Source of the DNA: Convivina intestini
Lineage (GTDB): Bacteria; Bacillota; Bacilli; Lactobacillales; Lactobacillaceae
Assembly (NCBI RefSeq): GCF_003096575.1
Contig: NZ_QEKT01000004.1
Span: 1-64,000, forward strand
Direction: 5' to 3'
DNA: 64,000 nt
The notes under the pieces were generated by a model. The model did no database searches. It saw only the letters and a list, made by a program, of their open reading frames with translations, and had not been told where the DNA came from. The first letter of the stretch is position 1; each line of letters begins with the position of its first letter. The position numbers and the translations under genes are program-made. Positions 51,229-60,256 of the stretch are shown here, piece by piece.

Positions 51229-52030
51229 AAAAATTAATCCGGCTTGGCAACGATTAGTCATTAAGGTCGGTACTTCCACGATTGTTGATAGTGATGGTCG
51301 GGTAAAATATCCAGTAATTAATCAGCTTAGCCAAGTGATTGCCACCTTGTCTCGTGATGGTTATCAAGTTATTCTGGTAACTTCAGGAGCGATTGGAGTG
51401 GCCTTAGACCAGCTAGGCCTAACTAAACGCCCTCCCGACATCCCCAGCCAACAAGCCCTAGCCGCCTTAGGACAGGGTTATTTAATGACCATCTACAATC
51501 AGTCGATGGCGCTTTATCGCCAAAAAACCGGTCAGGTACTATTAACCTACGATGTCTTCAATAATCCCCAGATGCTCGGTCATATGCAAGCGGCTCTGGA
51601 GGTTATGTTGGACAATCACATCGTCCCCATTGTTAATGAAAACGACGTCATTGCTGTTGATGAGATGGACCATCAGCATTCATTTGGCGACAATGATAAA
51701 TTAGCCGCCATGCTGGCACTGGCCGTTAAGGCCCAAGGTTTAATTATTCTTTCTGATGTCGATGGCTTATATACCGCCAATCCTAATCTTGATCCCAAGG
51801 CCCAACAAATCTCTCGGGTCACCAAAATTGATCAAGCTATTCGGCAGTTGGCCGGTGGCTCTGAATCCGGCCTGGGTACTGGTGGCATGATTACTAAATT
51901 AAATGCCGCTGAACTCATGGTTAATCACCAAGCTAAAATGGTCTTAATTGATGGACAGTTCCCTGAACGCATCATGCAAATAATCGCTGATGAACCAATT
52001 GGGACCCGTTTCCAAGCCGAGGAAAAATAA
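51191..52030 (+). CDS. proB: Glutamate 5-kinase (without PUA domain)
   Basis: Phosphorylates glutamate in the first step of proline synthesis. The 279 residues correspond to the amino-acid kinase domain: RLVIKVGTSTIVD, VTSGAIGVALDQL, NENDVIAV and GTGGMITKLNAAE. The C-terminal PUA domain found in E. coli ProB is absent, as in many Gram-positives. The start lies inside the end of proC (GAGGTAG ribosome binding site), and the stop touches the proA ATG directly. Confidence 0.94.
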   Translation: MASKQQSTTNTNKKINPAWQRLVIKVGTSTIVDSDGRVKYPVINQLSQVIATLSRDGYQVILVTSGAIGVALDQLGLTKRPPDIPSQQALAALGQGYLMTIYNQSMALYRQKTGQVLLTYDVFNNPQMLGHMQAALEVMLDNHIVPIVNENDVIAVDEMDHQHSFGDNDKLAAMLALAVKAQGLIILSDVDGLYTANPNLDPKAQQISRVTKIDQAIRQLAGGSESGLGTGGMITKLNAAELMVNHQAKMVLIDGQFPERIMQIIADEPIGTRFQAEEK

Positions 52031-53302
52031 ATGACAGATACCCAAGCACTGCATGAACAAATGCTCAAATTAGGTCAACAGGCCCAGGCAGCTACTAATC
52101 AAGTAGCTAGTCTAACCTTAAATCAAAGAAACCAAATCTTAACGAACATTGCTCAAGCACTAATCAAGCAAACCGATGATATTCTAGCTGCAAATCAATT
52201 AGATTTAGACCAATATGGTTCAACTTTAAGTGGCCCAATGGTGAAACGGCTTACGCTAACAAAAGCAGTTCTAGCCGAAATGGCTGATTCCTTACATAGC
52301 CTAGTCCAACTGGCCGACCCACTAGCCGGTCCTTATGAAAACTGGACTAACCAGGCCGGATTAAAAATCAATGTTGTTACTGTCCCTCTGGGCGTCGTCG
52401 CTATGATTTATGAAGCCCGGCCCAACGTTACCGTTGATGCGGCTAGTTTAGCCATTAAATCCGGTAATACCGTAATTTTACGTGGTGGTAAAGAGGCCAT
52501 TCATACTAACCGCTATTTGGTGCAATTAATGCGCCAAATTCTCAGTGACTTAGGTTACAATCCAGATATTATCCAACTTGTAACTGACACAAGCCACGCT
52601 TCCGTTGATGAATTATTACACCTACGTTCTTACATTGACGTGTTAATCCCGCGTGGATCAGCGGCTTTCATTGACCATGTTGTCACCAACGCCACGGTAC
52701 CAGTCATTGAAACCGGTGCTGGTAATACCCATATTTTCGTGGATGAATCAGCTGATTTTGACCAAGCACTAAACATCATTGAAAATGCTAAAACGCAAAA
52801 ACCCGCCGTGTGCAATGCCGCTGAGAAATTACTCATCCACCAAAATATCGCTGCCGAATTTTTACCCCTGGTCATTGACCGTTTACAAACACAAGATCAG
52901 GTTGAACTTCGAGGCGATGTGGCTAGTTGTGCGTTAGCACCTAACCAACTAACAGCAGCTACAGCAGCCGATTGGGACACTGAGTATAACGACTTAATCA
53001 TGGGCGTTAAAATCGTCGACGATGTCCAGGACGCTATTAAATGGATTAATCAACATACAACGCACCATTCTGAAACTATCCTAACTGAAAATGCCGATCA
53101 CGCCCAACTGTTCATGCGTGAGATTGATGCCGCCGTTGTCTATCAAAATGCTTCTAGCCGATTTACCGACGGTTTCCAATTCGGTTTTGGCGCCGAAATT
53201 GGGATTTCCACTCAGAAATTACATGCTCGGGGTCCCATGGGTCTTAAAGCTTTAACCACAATTAAATACGAGATTTTTGGTCAAGGACAAATCCGACCAT
53301 AA
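52031..53302 (+). CDS. proA: Glutamate-5-semialdehyde dehydrogenase
   Basis: Reduces gamma-glutamyl phosphate to the semialdehyde. The 423 residues match the family length. Aldehyde dehydrogenase-fold motifs are PLGVVAMIYEARPNVTVDAA near 115, VIETGAGNTHIFVD, and the catalytic Cys in KPAVCNAAEKLLI near 260. Start codon and proB stop are adjacent, so the two are probably translated in a coupled way. It ends at a strong terminator shared with the sucrose phosphorylase gene. Confidence 0.95.
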   Translation: MTDTQALHEQMLKLGQQAQAATNQVASLTLNQRNQILTNIAQALIKQTDDILAANQLDLDQYGSTLSGPMVKRLTLTKAVLAEMADSLHSLVQLADPLAGPYENWTNQAGLKINVVTVPLGVVAMIYEARPNVTVDAASLAIKSGNTVILRGGKEAIHTNRYLVQLMRQILSDLGYNPDIIQLVTDTSHASVDELLHLRSYIDVLIPRGSAAFIDHVVTNATVPVIETGAGNTHIFVDESADFDQALNIIENAKTQKPAVCNAAEKLLIHQNIAAEFLPLVIDRLQTQDQVELRGDVASCALAPNQLTAATAADWDTEYNDLIMGVKIVDDVQDAIKWINQHTTHHSETILTENADHAQLFMREIDAAVVYQNASSRFTDGFQFGFGAEIGISTQKLHARGPMGLKALTTIKYEIFGQGQIRP

Positions 53303-53331
53303 AAAAACCACTTTCAATGAAAGTGGCTTTT
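53303..53331. terminator. Bidirectional terminator between proA and sucrose phosphorylase
   Basis: CCACTTTC/GAAAGTGG stem (53308-53326) with A-run and T-run flanks. Confidence 0.9.
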
Positions 53332-53344
53332 TTAATAATTTGAA

Positions 53345-54799
53345 TTACTTAGACATAATCACGTTACCATCAGCAGTAACAGTAAAGGTCTTATTAGCTG
53401 CATCAGCTTCTAAGACAGCTACATGATCACCAGCCTTGTTTTGGCGAGTAATCTTAATAGTCGTTGCTGAAGGTGTTTCAACTTCGATGCTACCATCCAA
53501 ATCAAAGGCAGCAAAGTCATTACGCCATGCCAATAAGGCCAACAAATCCTTAACAACTGGACGTTGTACTTCTTGAGCAACTTCTTCCTTAGTGTAGTAA
53601 TGACGGTTGATATTACGACCTTCCTTAGAAGACTCCAAAAGGGCAATATCATTTTCACCAGCCAACAAACCAACATAATAAATTTGTGGAATACCAGGGG
53701 CAAAAATTTGGAAGGCACGACTCAGTAGGTAAGCCGCATCATCATTTCCAAGGGCAGAGTAGTAAGTTGAGTTAATTTGGTAAATATCAAGGTTGTTATA
53801 GGCTGCTGAAGAATAAGTCTTCTTAACATTGGCCCCAACCTTATATAACTGATCCGAAGCGTAATCAATTTCATCATCAGTCAAAACGTCACGGGCATCA
53901 ACAACCCCAATACCATCGTGCGTATCCAAAGTTGTAAACTGTTTCATTGGTGACTTCTTCAACCAGTCAGCCAAACGTTCTGTCTTACCAGAGTACAAAG
54001 TGTACAAAGTAGTCATTGGCAAAGCAAAGTCATAAGTAAAGTAACCGTGCTCATTAATCTTAGCTGGAATTGTGTAATGCTCATGAATTTCAGGCAAAAT
54101 TTCAGCTTGAAGTGGTGTCAAAATGTCACGAACTGATTCTAATAATTCCCAAATATCAGGTTCGATAAAGAAATCATTGGTATCAACCTTCTTAATCGCA
54201 TAAGCAAAGGCATCCAAACGAATTAGGTCAGCGCCATGCTTAACCATTGATTCCAAAGTATCCTTGAAGAACTTCTTAGCTACTTCAGACTTAACGCTGA
54301 TATCGATTTGTTCATCACCAAAGGTATTCCAAAGGTTTTCCTTGCTACCGTCAGCAAAATCGATTTCTTGAATTGGCGCCTTATCTTTACGCTTATAGAT
54401 CAAGTCAACATCGGCTTGCGTTGGACGGTTTGGTCCAGCTGCTTGCCAGAACTTTTCCCAACGGATAAAGAAGTCTTGATATTCAGAATCATCATGCTTA
54501 GCTTTGAAGTCTTGGTACATTACTGATTCACGAGAGATATGATTAATCATGAAATCAAACATTAGGTAGTAATCTTCACCCAATGCTTCCACATCATTCC
54601 AATCACCAAAGGCACTGTCAACCTTCGTGTAATCAGAAGGCGCAAAACCACGGTCCCCAGTTGATGGGAAGAATGGTAGCAAGTGAACACCACCAATGGC
54701 ATCCCCAACATGATCCTTCAGAACTTGATGAACCTCTTTGATGTTCTTACCAAAGGAGTCCGAGTAGGTAATCAACATCGCTTTGTTTTGTACTGGCAT
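53345..54799 (-). CDS. Sucrose phosphorylase
   Basis: GH13-family enzyme that converts sucrose and phosphate to glucose-1-phosphate and fructose, saving ATP. The 484 residues show [14 protein letters not shown] and [19 protein letters not shown] at the N-terminus, nucleophile Asp196 (LIRLDAFAY), acid/base Glu237 (ILPEIHEHY) and Asp295 ([11 protein letters not shown]). Relatives in this subfamily act on sucrose or sucrose-6-phosphate; no phosphotransferase gene is nearby to decide. It is single, with a leader hairpin and a TTGACA -35 upstream. Cytoplasmic (no signal peptide). Confidence 0.92.
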   Translation of the reverse strand: MPVQNKAMLITYSDSFGKNIKEVHQVLKDHVGDAIGGVHLLPFFPSTGDRGFAPSDYTKVDSAFGDWNDVEALGEDYYLMFDFMINHISRESVMYQDFKAKHDDSEYQDFFIRWEKFWQAAGPNRPTQADVDLIYKRKDKAPIQEIDFADGSKENLWNTFGDEQIDISVKSEVAKKFFKDTLESMVKHGADLIRLDAFAYAIKKVDTNDFFIEPDIWELLESVRDILTPLQAEILPEIHEHYTIPAKINEHGYFTYDFALPMTTLYTLYSGKTERLADWLKKSPMKQFTTLDTHDGIGVVDARDVLTDDEIDYASDQLYKVGANVKKTYSSAAYNNLDIYQINSTYYSALGNDDAAYLLSRAFQIFAPGIPQIYYVGLLAGENDIALLESSKEGRNINRHYYTKEEVAQEVQRPVVKDLLALLAWRNDFAAFDLDGSIEVETPSATTIKITRQNKAGDHVAVLEADAANKTFTVTADGNVIMSK

Positions 54800-54851
54800 T
54801 GTCTATTAGACCTTTCATATTGTGTATTAGACTAGTCAAAAAAGAAAGTAA

Positions 54852-54921
54852 GCAACCTTAATTGTGATAGGTTGCACTCACTAACTCTTTCAGGATACTA
54901 TCATTCTATAGCTGTTGTCAA
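54852..54921 (-). promoter_or_regulatory. Promoter and leader hairpin upstream of sucrose phosphorylase
   Basis: A minus-strand TTGACA (54916-54921) with a -10 candidate at 54894-54900 (spacer 15-16) is followed by a GCAACCT/AGGTTGC hairpin (54852-54875) and a T-rich run. The hairpin may be an attenuator in the leader, or the terminator of rlmH if the promoter is false. No convincing cre site was seen. Confidence 0.45.
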
Positions 54922-54961
54922 CGTATTTACCCCAATTAAATGAGAGAAATTGAAACCGGTT

Positions 54962-55441
54962 CTACTTGTGGTAGGGCGAACCTGCTTGGATCATAAAGGC
55001 CCGATAAATTTGCTCAATTAAAACCAATCGCATCAGTTGATGGGGCAAAGTTAATTTTCCAAAACTCAAGAGCAAATCCGCTCTTTTTTTAATAGCCGGC
55101 GTTAAACCTAAGGATCCACCAATCACAAAAGTTAAGGTGCCATGACCGGCCAACATCGCTTGGGCTAATTGTTTAGAAAACTGCTCAGAGGGTAACTGTT
55201 GACCCTCAATTGCTAAGATGACCAAATAGTCCCGTGGCCCAATCTTAGCCTCAATTCGTTCCCCCTCAATGGCCATAATCTGCTGATTTTCAGCTAAACT
55301 GGCATTTTCAGGAGTTTTTTCATCTTTAACCTCAATTAACTCCAACTTAGCAAAGCGACTCAAGCGTTTTTGGTACTCGGCCATGCCTTCCTTTAAATAT
55401 TTTTCTTTTAATTTACCAACCGTTATAATTTTAATCTTCAT
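54962..55441 (-). CDS. rlmH: 23S rRNA (pseudouridine-1915-N3)-methyltransferase
   Basis: SPOUT-type methyltransferase that modifies helix 69 of 23S rRNA. The 159 residues have the usual start [20 protein letters not shown], the knot motifs [18 protein letters not shown] and [18 protein letters not shown], and the typical C-terminus GSPYHK. Length is exact for the family. It lies after htrA with a DnaA-box-rich gap of 510 bases between; in many Firmicutes these genes sit close to oriC. Confidence 0.96.
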   Translation of the reverse strand: MKIKIITVGKLKEKYLKEGMAEYQKRLSRFAKLELIEVKDEKTPENASLAENQQIMAIEGERIEAKIGPRDYLVILAIEGQQLPSEQFSKQLAQAMLAGHGTLTFVIGGSLGLTPAIKKRADLLLSFGKLTLPHQLMRLVLIEQIYRAFMIQAGSPYHK

Positions 55442-55504
55442 TTCCTAACCATTTTCTTTTTTTATTCATTTTTTAAAACAGATATAATTGATTTTTTCAA
55501 CTGT

Positions 55505-55707
55505 TTATCCACAGTTATCCACAAATATAACTCACCAAATCAAACCTTATAAACGCTGTTATATAGGCGTTTTATAAAACAAAATAGAATTAGTTGTTAA
55601 TTTTGTGGATAAAATCAAGTAATTGTGGATAACTTTTTCCACGGCCAAAATCCTTGGTTTAATCAATTTTATGTTAATACTGATCAAGCTTTCCACAGTT
55701 ATCCACA
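55505..55707. promoter_or_regulatory. DnaA-box cluster between htrA and rlmH
   Basis: Five perfect TTATCCACA boxes lie within about 200 bases: plus strand at 55505-55513, 55515-55523 and 55699-55707; minus strand at 55604-55612 and 55624-55632. At least two weaker ones lie near 55635 and 55689. The first two boxes are one base apart, as are the pair at 55689/55699. A hairpin (AAACGC/GCGTTT, near 55552-55574) lies between the groups and an AT-rich stretch follows (about 55740-55930). This looks like a DnaA-binding region, as an origin element or a regulatory cluster. No dnaA gene is in the window. Confidence 0.8.
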
Positions 55708-55936
55708 ATTTTATTAACATCTGTTGAAAAAGCGTTTATTCGATTCTATTTATTCTACCTTATTCGGATTTCTGATTTATGAAAATTACTTAATCAGGCT
55801 TTATACGCAAAAATAAATTTTTTTATCGTTAATATTTCAAAAAAATATGGGTAAAAGACGAACAAAAAATTAAAGTAGCTAATTTATCAATTATGAGCAA
55901 TTTATCAGACTAATTTAAAATAAAACTATACCAAAA

Positions 55937-55958
55937 AAGCTAACCAACCGGTTAGCTT
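55937..55958 (-). terminator. Terminator overlapping the htrA stop codon
   Basis: AAGCTAACC/GGTTAGCTT stem with AACC loop and T-run on the minus strand. The htrA TAA lies in the stem. Confidence 0.85.
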
Positions 55959-57085
55959 GCTAATTGCTGCGTTAATTTAATGGTAACGCTCTTTTTTGTA
56001 TCCCCGTGATAATAGTCCAACTTAATCTTGTCCCCGACGCTATGCTTATATAAAGCTTCGCGTAGGTCGGCTAAGGTACTTACCTTCTGCCCATCCAAAC
56101 CAACAACTACATCATATTGTTTCAAACCAGCCTTGCTAGCACTACCACCATTATTAACCTTCATGATAACCACTCCACCAGCTAAACTAGTTGGGATTTT
56201 TAAGGTCTTTTGCTGTTCATCGGCTGGTATTTGAGACAAGTTAACCATTTCAATTCCCAATGCCGGACGAGCTACCTTACCGTCTTTAGCCAATTTATTA
56301 ACGATATCTACCACTTGATCGGCCGGAATGGCAAAGCCCATCCCCTCAACGGAGGTACCATTGGTCGCCGTAGAAAGCTTCATCGAATTAATCCCGATTA
56401 CCTGGCCAGCTAAGTTAATCAAAGGACCGCCCGAATTACCGGGGTTAATTGCTGCATCAGTTTGAATAACCGTGGAACCGCCATTGCCTTGACCTTTTTC
56501 ATTGCTGGCTTCTACTAGGCGTTTTGTTGCTGAAATAATGCCCTCCGTGACAGAGGAAGCATACTGTGAGCCCAAGGGTGAACCGATAGCTAGCACCTGT
56601 TGCCCAACTGAGATCTTATTTGAATCACCAAATTCAGCAGTAGCACTAATGGCACTAGCATCAACTTTTAAGACGGCTAAATCTGTCAGAGCATCCTTAC
56701 CAACCAAAGTTGCCATAACTTTGTTCCCACTATTGGTAATGACCTGAATTTTAGCAGCGCCATCAATTACGTGATTATTGGTCACAATAAAAGCAGAACC
56801 ATCAGCCTTTTTATAGGCCACGCCCGATCCTTCCGACGCTTCCTGATATTGGCCATTAGCTTGCTTAAAATTCAACACCGAAACCACGGCATTAGCCACC
56901 TTATTATAGGCCGATGTCGCTGTGTCATTACTTGATAGTTTGGTTGTATTTTCGGCTTTAATCCGGGCTGGGCTATTACTATTTTGGACATTTTGATAAA
57001 CTTCCTGACCAACCAGGACGCCACCTCCACCAACTAATCCAGCCACTGCGCCGATAACAATCACATTCGTTAGGTTTTTTTGCAT
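55952..57085 (-). CDS. htrA: HtrA/DegP-type serine protease
   Basis: Surface quality-control protease. The 377 residues have an N-terminal membrane segment (NVIVIGAVAGLVGGGGVLV), a trypsin-like domain with His105 (TNNHVIDG), Asp135 (LTDLAVLK) and Ser218 (NPGNSGGPL), and one PDZ domain (about 275-370). It appears complete. It lies downstream of walK on the same strand. In related bacteria yycH, yycI and yycJ lie between these genes and are missing here. Confidence 0.95.
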   Translation of the reverse strand: MQKNLTNVIVIGAVAGLVGGGGVLVGQEVYQNVQNSNSPARIKAENTTKLSSNDTATSAYNKVANAVVSVLNFKQANGQYQEASEGSGVAYKKADGSAFIVTNNHVIDGAAKIQVITNSGNKVMATLVGKDALTDLAVLKVDASAISATAEFGDSNKISVGQQVLAIGSPLGSQYASSVTEGIISATKRLVEASNEKGQGNGGSTVIQTDAAINPGNSGGPLINLAGQVIGINSMKLSTATNGTSVEGMGFAIPADQVVDIVNKLAKDGKVARPALGIEMVNLSQIPADEQQKTLKIPTSLAGGVVIMKVNNGGSASKAGLKQYDVVVGLDGQKVSTLADLREALYKHSVGDKIKLDYYHGDTKKSVTIKLTQQLAS

Positions 57086-57142
57086 GCTACAAACTCCAAT
57101 GAGATATTATCGTAATTTTACTAATCTATTCTTAATTATATA

Positions 57143-58315
57143 TTAAAGCTTGACACTCTTCTCAGCTATCCGGGCATTCTTTGATACCTGAGGAAGTTTA
57201 ACTGAAAAAATTGTCCCTGCTCCCAAAGTTGAGGTCACACTAATCTGCCCGTGCATTTGTTCCACTAAATTTTTCACCAAAGATAAGCCAAGACCACTGC
57301 CCGGTTGCTTTTGCACGGCTGGTTCTGACACTCGAAAATGGCGATCAAAAATATGAGGCAAATTCTGAGCAGCAATACCCAGTCCGTGATCTTGAATGAC
57401 TAGCCAGCCCTGCCCTTGCTTAGCAAATACTTTTACTATAATGACGCCCCCGGCTGGTGAATATTTAAGCGCGTTTTGAAGGAGATTATCTACTACCTGG
57501 ATTAACTGCGGGGCATTGGCTTGAACCCATAAATCTGTTTGATCCAGCTGGCGAATTAATTGATGAGGTAAATCGTGCTGGCTAATAATAGTTTGAAAAC
57601 GATCCAAGATAGAATTAACTAAACTCGTCAGATTAATCGCAGCTAATTGAACGGGTTCATCCTCAGCCTTAGATAGCTCAGTTAACATATCAGCCATTCG
57701 TTGGCTTTCTTGATAGGCCACCTCTACAAAATGCTGTTTCGTTTGGACATCATCAACTTGATTACTTTGAAGAGCTTCCAGATAAGCCTGCACACCCGTC
57801 AAAGGGTTTCTTAACTCATGTACGGCCGTTTTAATTTTTTCTGGTGTCTTTAGACTATCTAGGATAAAAATTACCTGGTGCTTATTTAAAGCATAACTAT
57901 AGCCCTGTACTACTTGCTGATTAGCCAATTGCCAAGTTAAGGCTATCGGCTTAGTTGCAATGGCTGACCAATTTACTGCCAACGCTGCTGGTAATGCTTG
58001 CCCAATTTCCAGCGGATACCAATCTTGCAGGGCCGGATTAGCATACAATACAACCCCAGTGTTATCAGTAATCACAACACCCTCTGCTACTAAATCAAAA
58101 GTGGGTTCTATTTCAAGACTTGCGGATTGTTTAGCAACCATAGTTAGCATCAAGCCCAAGCTAAATAAGAGCACACTAACAGCAATTAGGAGAAAACTTA
58201 GTAAATAATTTGGTCCATTAAGGCAAAAAAATCCGAGTACAGCTAAGAAAACTCCCGCCACTAACTCGGATCCTAAGACCAAACGGTCCCAATTTAATTG
58301 AAAAAATTTAATCAT
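57143..58315 (-). CDS. walK: Sensor histidine kinase WalK, shortened
   Basis: Partner of WalR in cell-wall homeostasis. About 390 residues: two close membrane segments (about 9-55), a PAS-like domain (about 75-165), the His-box AVHELRNPLTGVQAYLEAL near 180, and an ATPase domain with N-box DNLLQNALKYSP and G-box GLGLSLVKNL. Typical WalK is ~600 residues with a large extracytoplasmic PAS domain and a HAMP domain; both are missing here. I start at ATG 58315 after GGAAAG; a TTG start directly after walR is the alternative. It follows walR on the same strand. Confidence 0.85.
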   Translation of the reverse strand: MIKFFQLNWDRLVLGSELVAGVFLAVLGFFCLNGPNYLLSFLLIAVSVLLFSLGLMLTMVAKQSASLEIEPTFDLVAEGVVITDNTGVVLYANPALQDWYPLEIGQALPAALAVNWSAIATKPIALTWQLANQQVVQGYSYALNKHQVIFILDSLKTPEKIKTAVHELRNPLTGVQAYLEALQSNQVDDVQTKQHFVEVAYQESQRMADMLTELSKAEDEPVQLAAINLTSLVNSILDRFQTIISQHDLPHQLIRQLDQTDLWVQANAPQLIQVVDNLLQNALKYSPAGGVIIVKVFAKQGQGWLVIQDHGLGIAAQNLPHIFDRHFRVSEPAVQKQPGSGLGLSLVKNLVEQMHGQISVTSTLGAGTIFSVKLPQVSKNARIAEKSVKL

Positions 58316-58345
58316 TTTTTGCTCTTTCCAGACAAGCAGGCGCAA

Positions 58346-59062
58346 TTATTGTGGAGATTCGCCACTAGCCCTAAGATAATAACCAACCCCACGACGGGTT
58401 GCCAGCCATGCCGGATGACTAGGATTATCTTCGATTTTTTCCCGTAAACGACGAACAGTCACATCCACCGTGCGTACGTCACCAAAATAATCATAGCCCC
58501 ACACCTGTTGTAATAAGTGTTCACGGGTCATCACTTGCCCAGGATGTTGTGCTAAATAGGATAGCAGTTCAAATTCTCGATGAGTTAATTCAATATCAGT
58601 CCCTTTTTTAGAAACCATATAGGCCTGGGAATGAATCGTTAAATCACCTAGAATAATGTCTTCAACACCCATATTGGGCTCTTCGGCATTTTGAACAGCT
58701 ACCTTACGGCTCCGAAGGTTAGCTTTGACGCGAGCCACTAATTCTCGATTCGAAAACGGCTTGGTAACATAGTCATCCGCCCCCATCTCAAGACCCAAAA
58801 CCTTATCGATTTCGCTGTCCTTAGCAGTCACCATAATGATGGGAATATCACTTTTAGAGCGAATTTGCCGTAAAACTTCGATACCATCAACTTCTGGTAA
58901 CATTTGATCTAACAGCACTAAGTCGGGATTTTCTTCCTCATATAGGTCCAAAGCCTGCTGCCCATCGGCGGCAGTAATCACTTCATAACCTTCTTTAGTC
59001 AAATTAAATTTAATTATGTCTGAAATCGGTTTTTCGTCGTCGACAACCAAAATTGTATGCAT
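58346..59062 (-). CDS. walR: Response regulator WalR
   Basis: OmpR/PhoB-type regulator of wall metabolism genes. The 238 residues show the receiver domain with Asp52 ([13 protein letters not shown]) and Lys near 101 ([12 protein letters not shown]). They also carry a winged-helix domain with [16 protein letters not shown] and RRGVGYYL. The ATG at 59062 is preceded by a GGGGG-containing site. walR, walK and htrA follow each other on the minus strand. Confidence 0.95.
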   Translation of the reverse strand: MHTILVVDDEKPISDIIKFNLTKEGYEVITAADGQQALDLYEEENPDLVLLDQMLPEVDGIEVLRQIRSKSDIPIIMVTAKDSEIDKVLGLEMGADDYVTKPFSNRELVARVKANLRSRKVAVQNAEEPNMGVEDIILGDLTIHSQAYMVSKKGTDIELTHREFELLSYLAQHPGQVMTREHLLQQVWGYDYFGDVRTVDVTVRRLREKIEDNPSHPAWLATRRGVGYYLRASGESPQ

Positions 59063-59096
59063 TCTTGGCCCCCATCTCCCTAATCATTCAATGGCA

Positions 59097-59125
59097 ATTA
59101 TAACATATCTTACTAGTTATCCACT
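59097..59125 (-). promoter_or_regulatory. walR promoter with a near-consensus DnaA box
   Basis: A minus-strand extended -10 (TGT-TATAAT, 59097-59102) lies about 35 bases before walR. TTATCCACT (59117-59125), one mismatch from the DnaA box, overlaps the -35 region. Confidence 0.5.
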
Positions 59126-59136
59126 GCTACAAAAAA

Positions 59137-59154
59137 AGCTCCTGCACAGGAGCT
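59137..59154 (-). terminator. Terminator after prs
   Basis: AGCTCCTG/CAGGAGCT hairpin, T-run TTTTTTT on the minus strand. Confidence 0.88.
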
Positions 59155-59185
59155 TCATGATATTTTAAATTTATCAGGTGTGAAA

Positions 59186-60166
59186 TTATTGATTGCGGCG
59201 GCGGAAACGACGTTTAAACATTGGGCTAATCGCTTCATTGCGACTAACACGCCGAATAGCTTCACCAATCAACTCACCAACCGAAACAATTTCAAGTTTA
59301 TCAAAGGTCTTATCCTTTGGTAGGTTAATGGAGTCAGTCACAATGACCTTAGTAAACACTGAATTTTGTAGCTTTTCAACTGCTTCACCAGAAAAGACCG
59401 CATGCGAAGCAACTACATAAACATCCTTAGCCCCATGATCCATTACTAGCTGGGCCCCTTGTGTGATTGTACCAGCAGTATCAATAATATCATCAATCAT
59501 GATTGCTGTTTTACCAGCAACATCACCAACAATGCTACCAACTTCAGCAACATTAGGCTTAGGTCGCCGCTTATCAATAACTGCTACTGGTGCATCCAAG
59601 CCTAACATATTGTTTAGATTACGAGCCCTAACCATCCCACCGTGGTCCGGTGAAACTACAACTGCGTTTTCTTTATCGGCAATACCAGCTTCAATGAGGT
59701 AATCAGCCAAAAGTGGAGCCCCCTGCAAGTGATCCATTGGTAAGTCAAAGAATCCTTGAATTTGAGCAGCGTGCAAGTCAAGTGCCATCACACGTGTAGC
59801 ACCAGCACGTTCAATCATATTGGCAACCAGCTTAGCTGTAATCGGTTCGCGGGAACGCGCTTTACGGTCCTGACGAGCATAACCGTAATATGGTAATACT
59901 ACATTAATTTGGTCAGCACTTGCTCGACGTAAGGCATCCACCATAATTAACAGTTCCATCAAATTATCATTGACCGGTGCAGCAGTGGATTGAATGACGA
60001 AAACGTCAGCCCCTCGCACGCTTTCCTCAATGTTAATCTGCACTTCTCCGTCCGCAAAACGATTCACCGAAATTTCACTCAGTGGCACCCCAACTTCTTC
60101 AGCAATTTTATCAGCTAAAGGCTGGTTGGAACTAAGCGAAAATAACTTCAAATTTGATTTGGACAT
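59186..60166 (-). CDS. prs: Ribose-phosphate pyrophosphokinase
   Basis: Makes PRPP from ribose-5-phosphate and ATP for nucleotide, NAD and some amino-acid synthesis. The 326 residues are normal. Motifs include [20 protein letters not shown], the flexible loop [29 protein letters not shown], and the PRPP-binding [18 protein letters not shown]. The ribose-5-phosphate substrate is supplied by rbsK/rpiA, although those genes are not nearby. It stands alone with its own terminator. Confidence 0.96.
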   Translation of the reverse strand: MSKSNLKLFSLSSNQPLADKIAEEVGVPLSEISVNRFADGEVQINIEESVRGADVFVIQSTAAPVNDNLMELLIMVDALRRASADQINVVLPYYGYARQDRKARSREPITAKLVANMIERAGATRVMALDLHAAQIQGFFDLPMDHLQGAPLLADYLIEAGIADKENAVVVSPDHGGMVRARNLNNMLGLDAPVAVIDKRRPKPNVAEVGSIVGDVAGKTAIMIDDIIDTAGTITQGAQLVMDHGAKDVYVVASHAVFSGEAVEKLQNSVFTKVIVTDSINLPKDKTFDKLEIVSVGELIGEAIRRVSRNEAISPMFKRRFRRRNQ

Positions 60167-60256
60167 ACATAACCCCGTCGTATTATTTTAACCGTTGCAT
60201 TTACACTAGACATTATAACAATAATTGCTTTTGATTAGCCACTCAATCAGGCGGTA

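Noticed and set aside
55442-55936. Calling the DnaA-box cluster the chromosomal origin outright
   Set aside because: No dnaA or dnaN adjacent, and genes on both sides read leftward; reported as a DnaA-box cluster instead.
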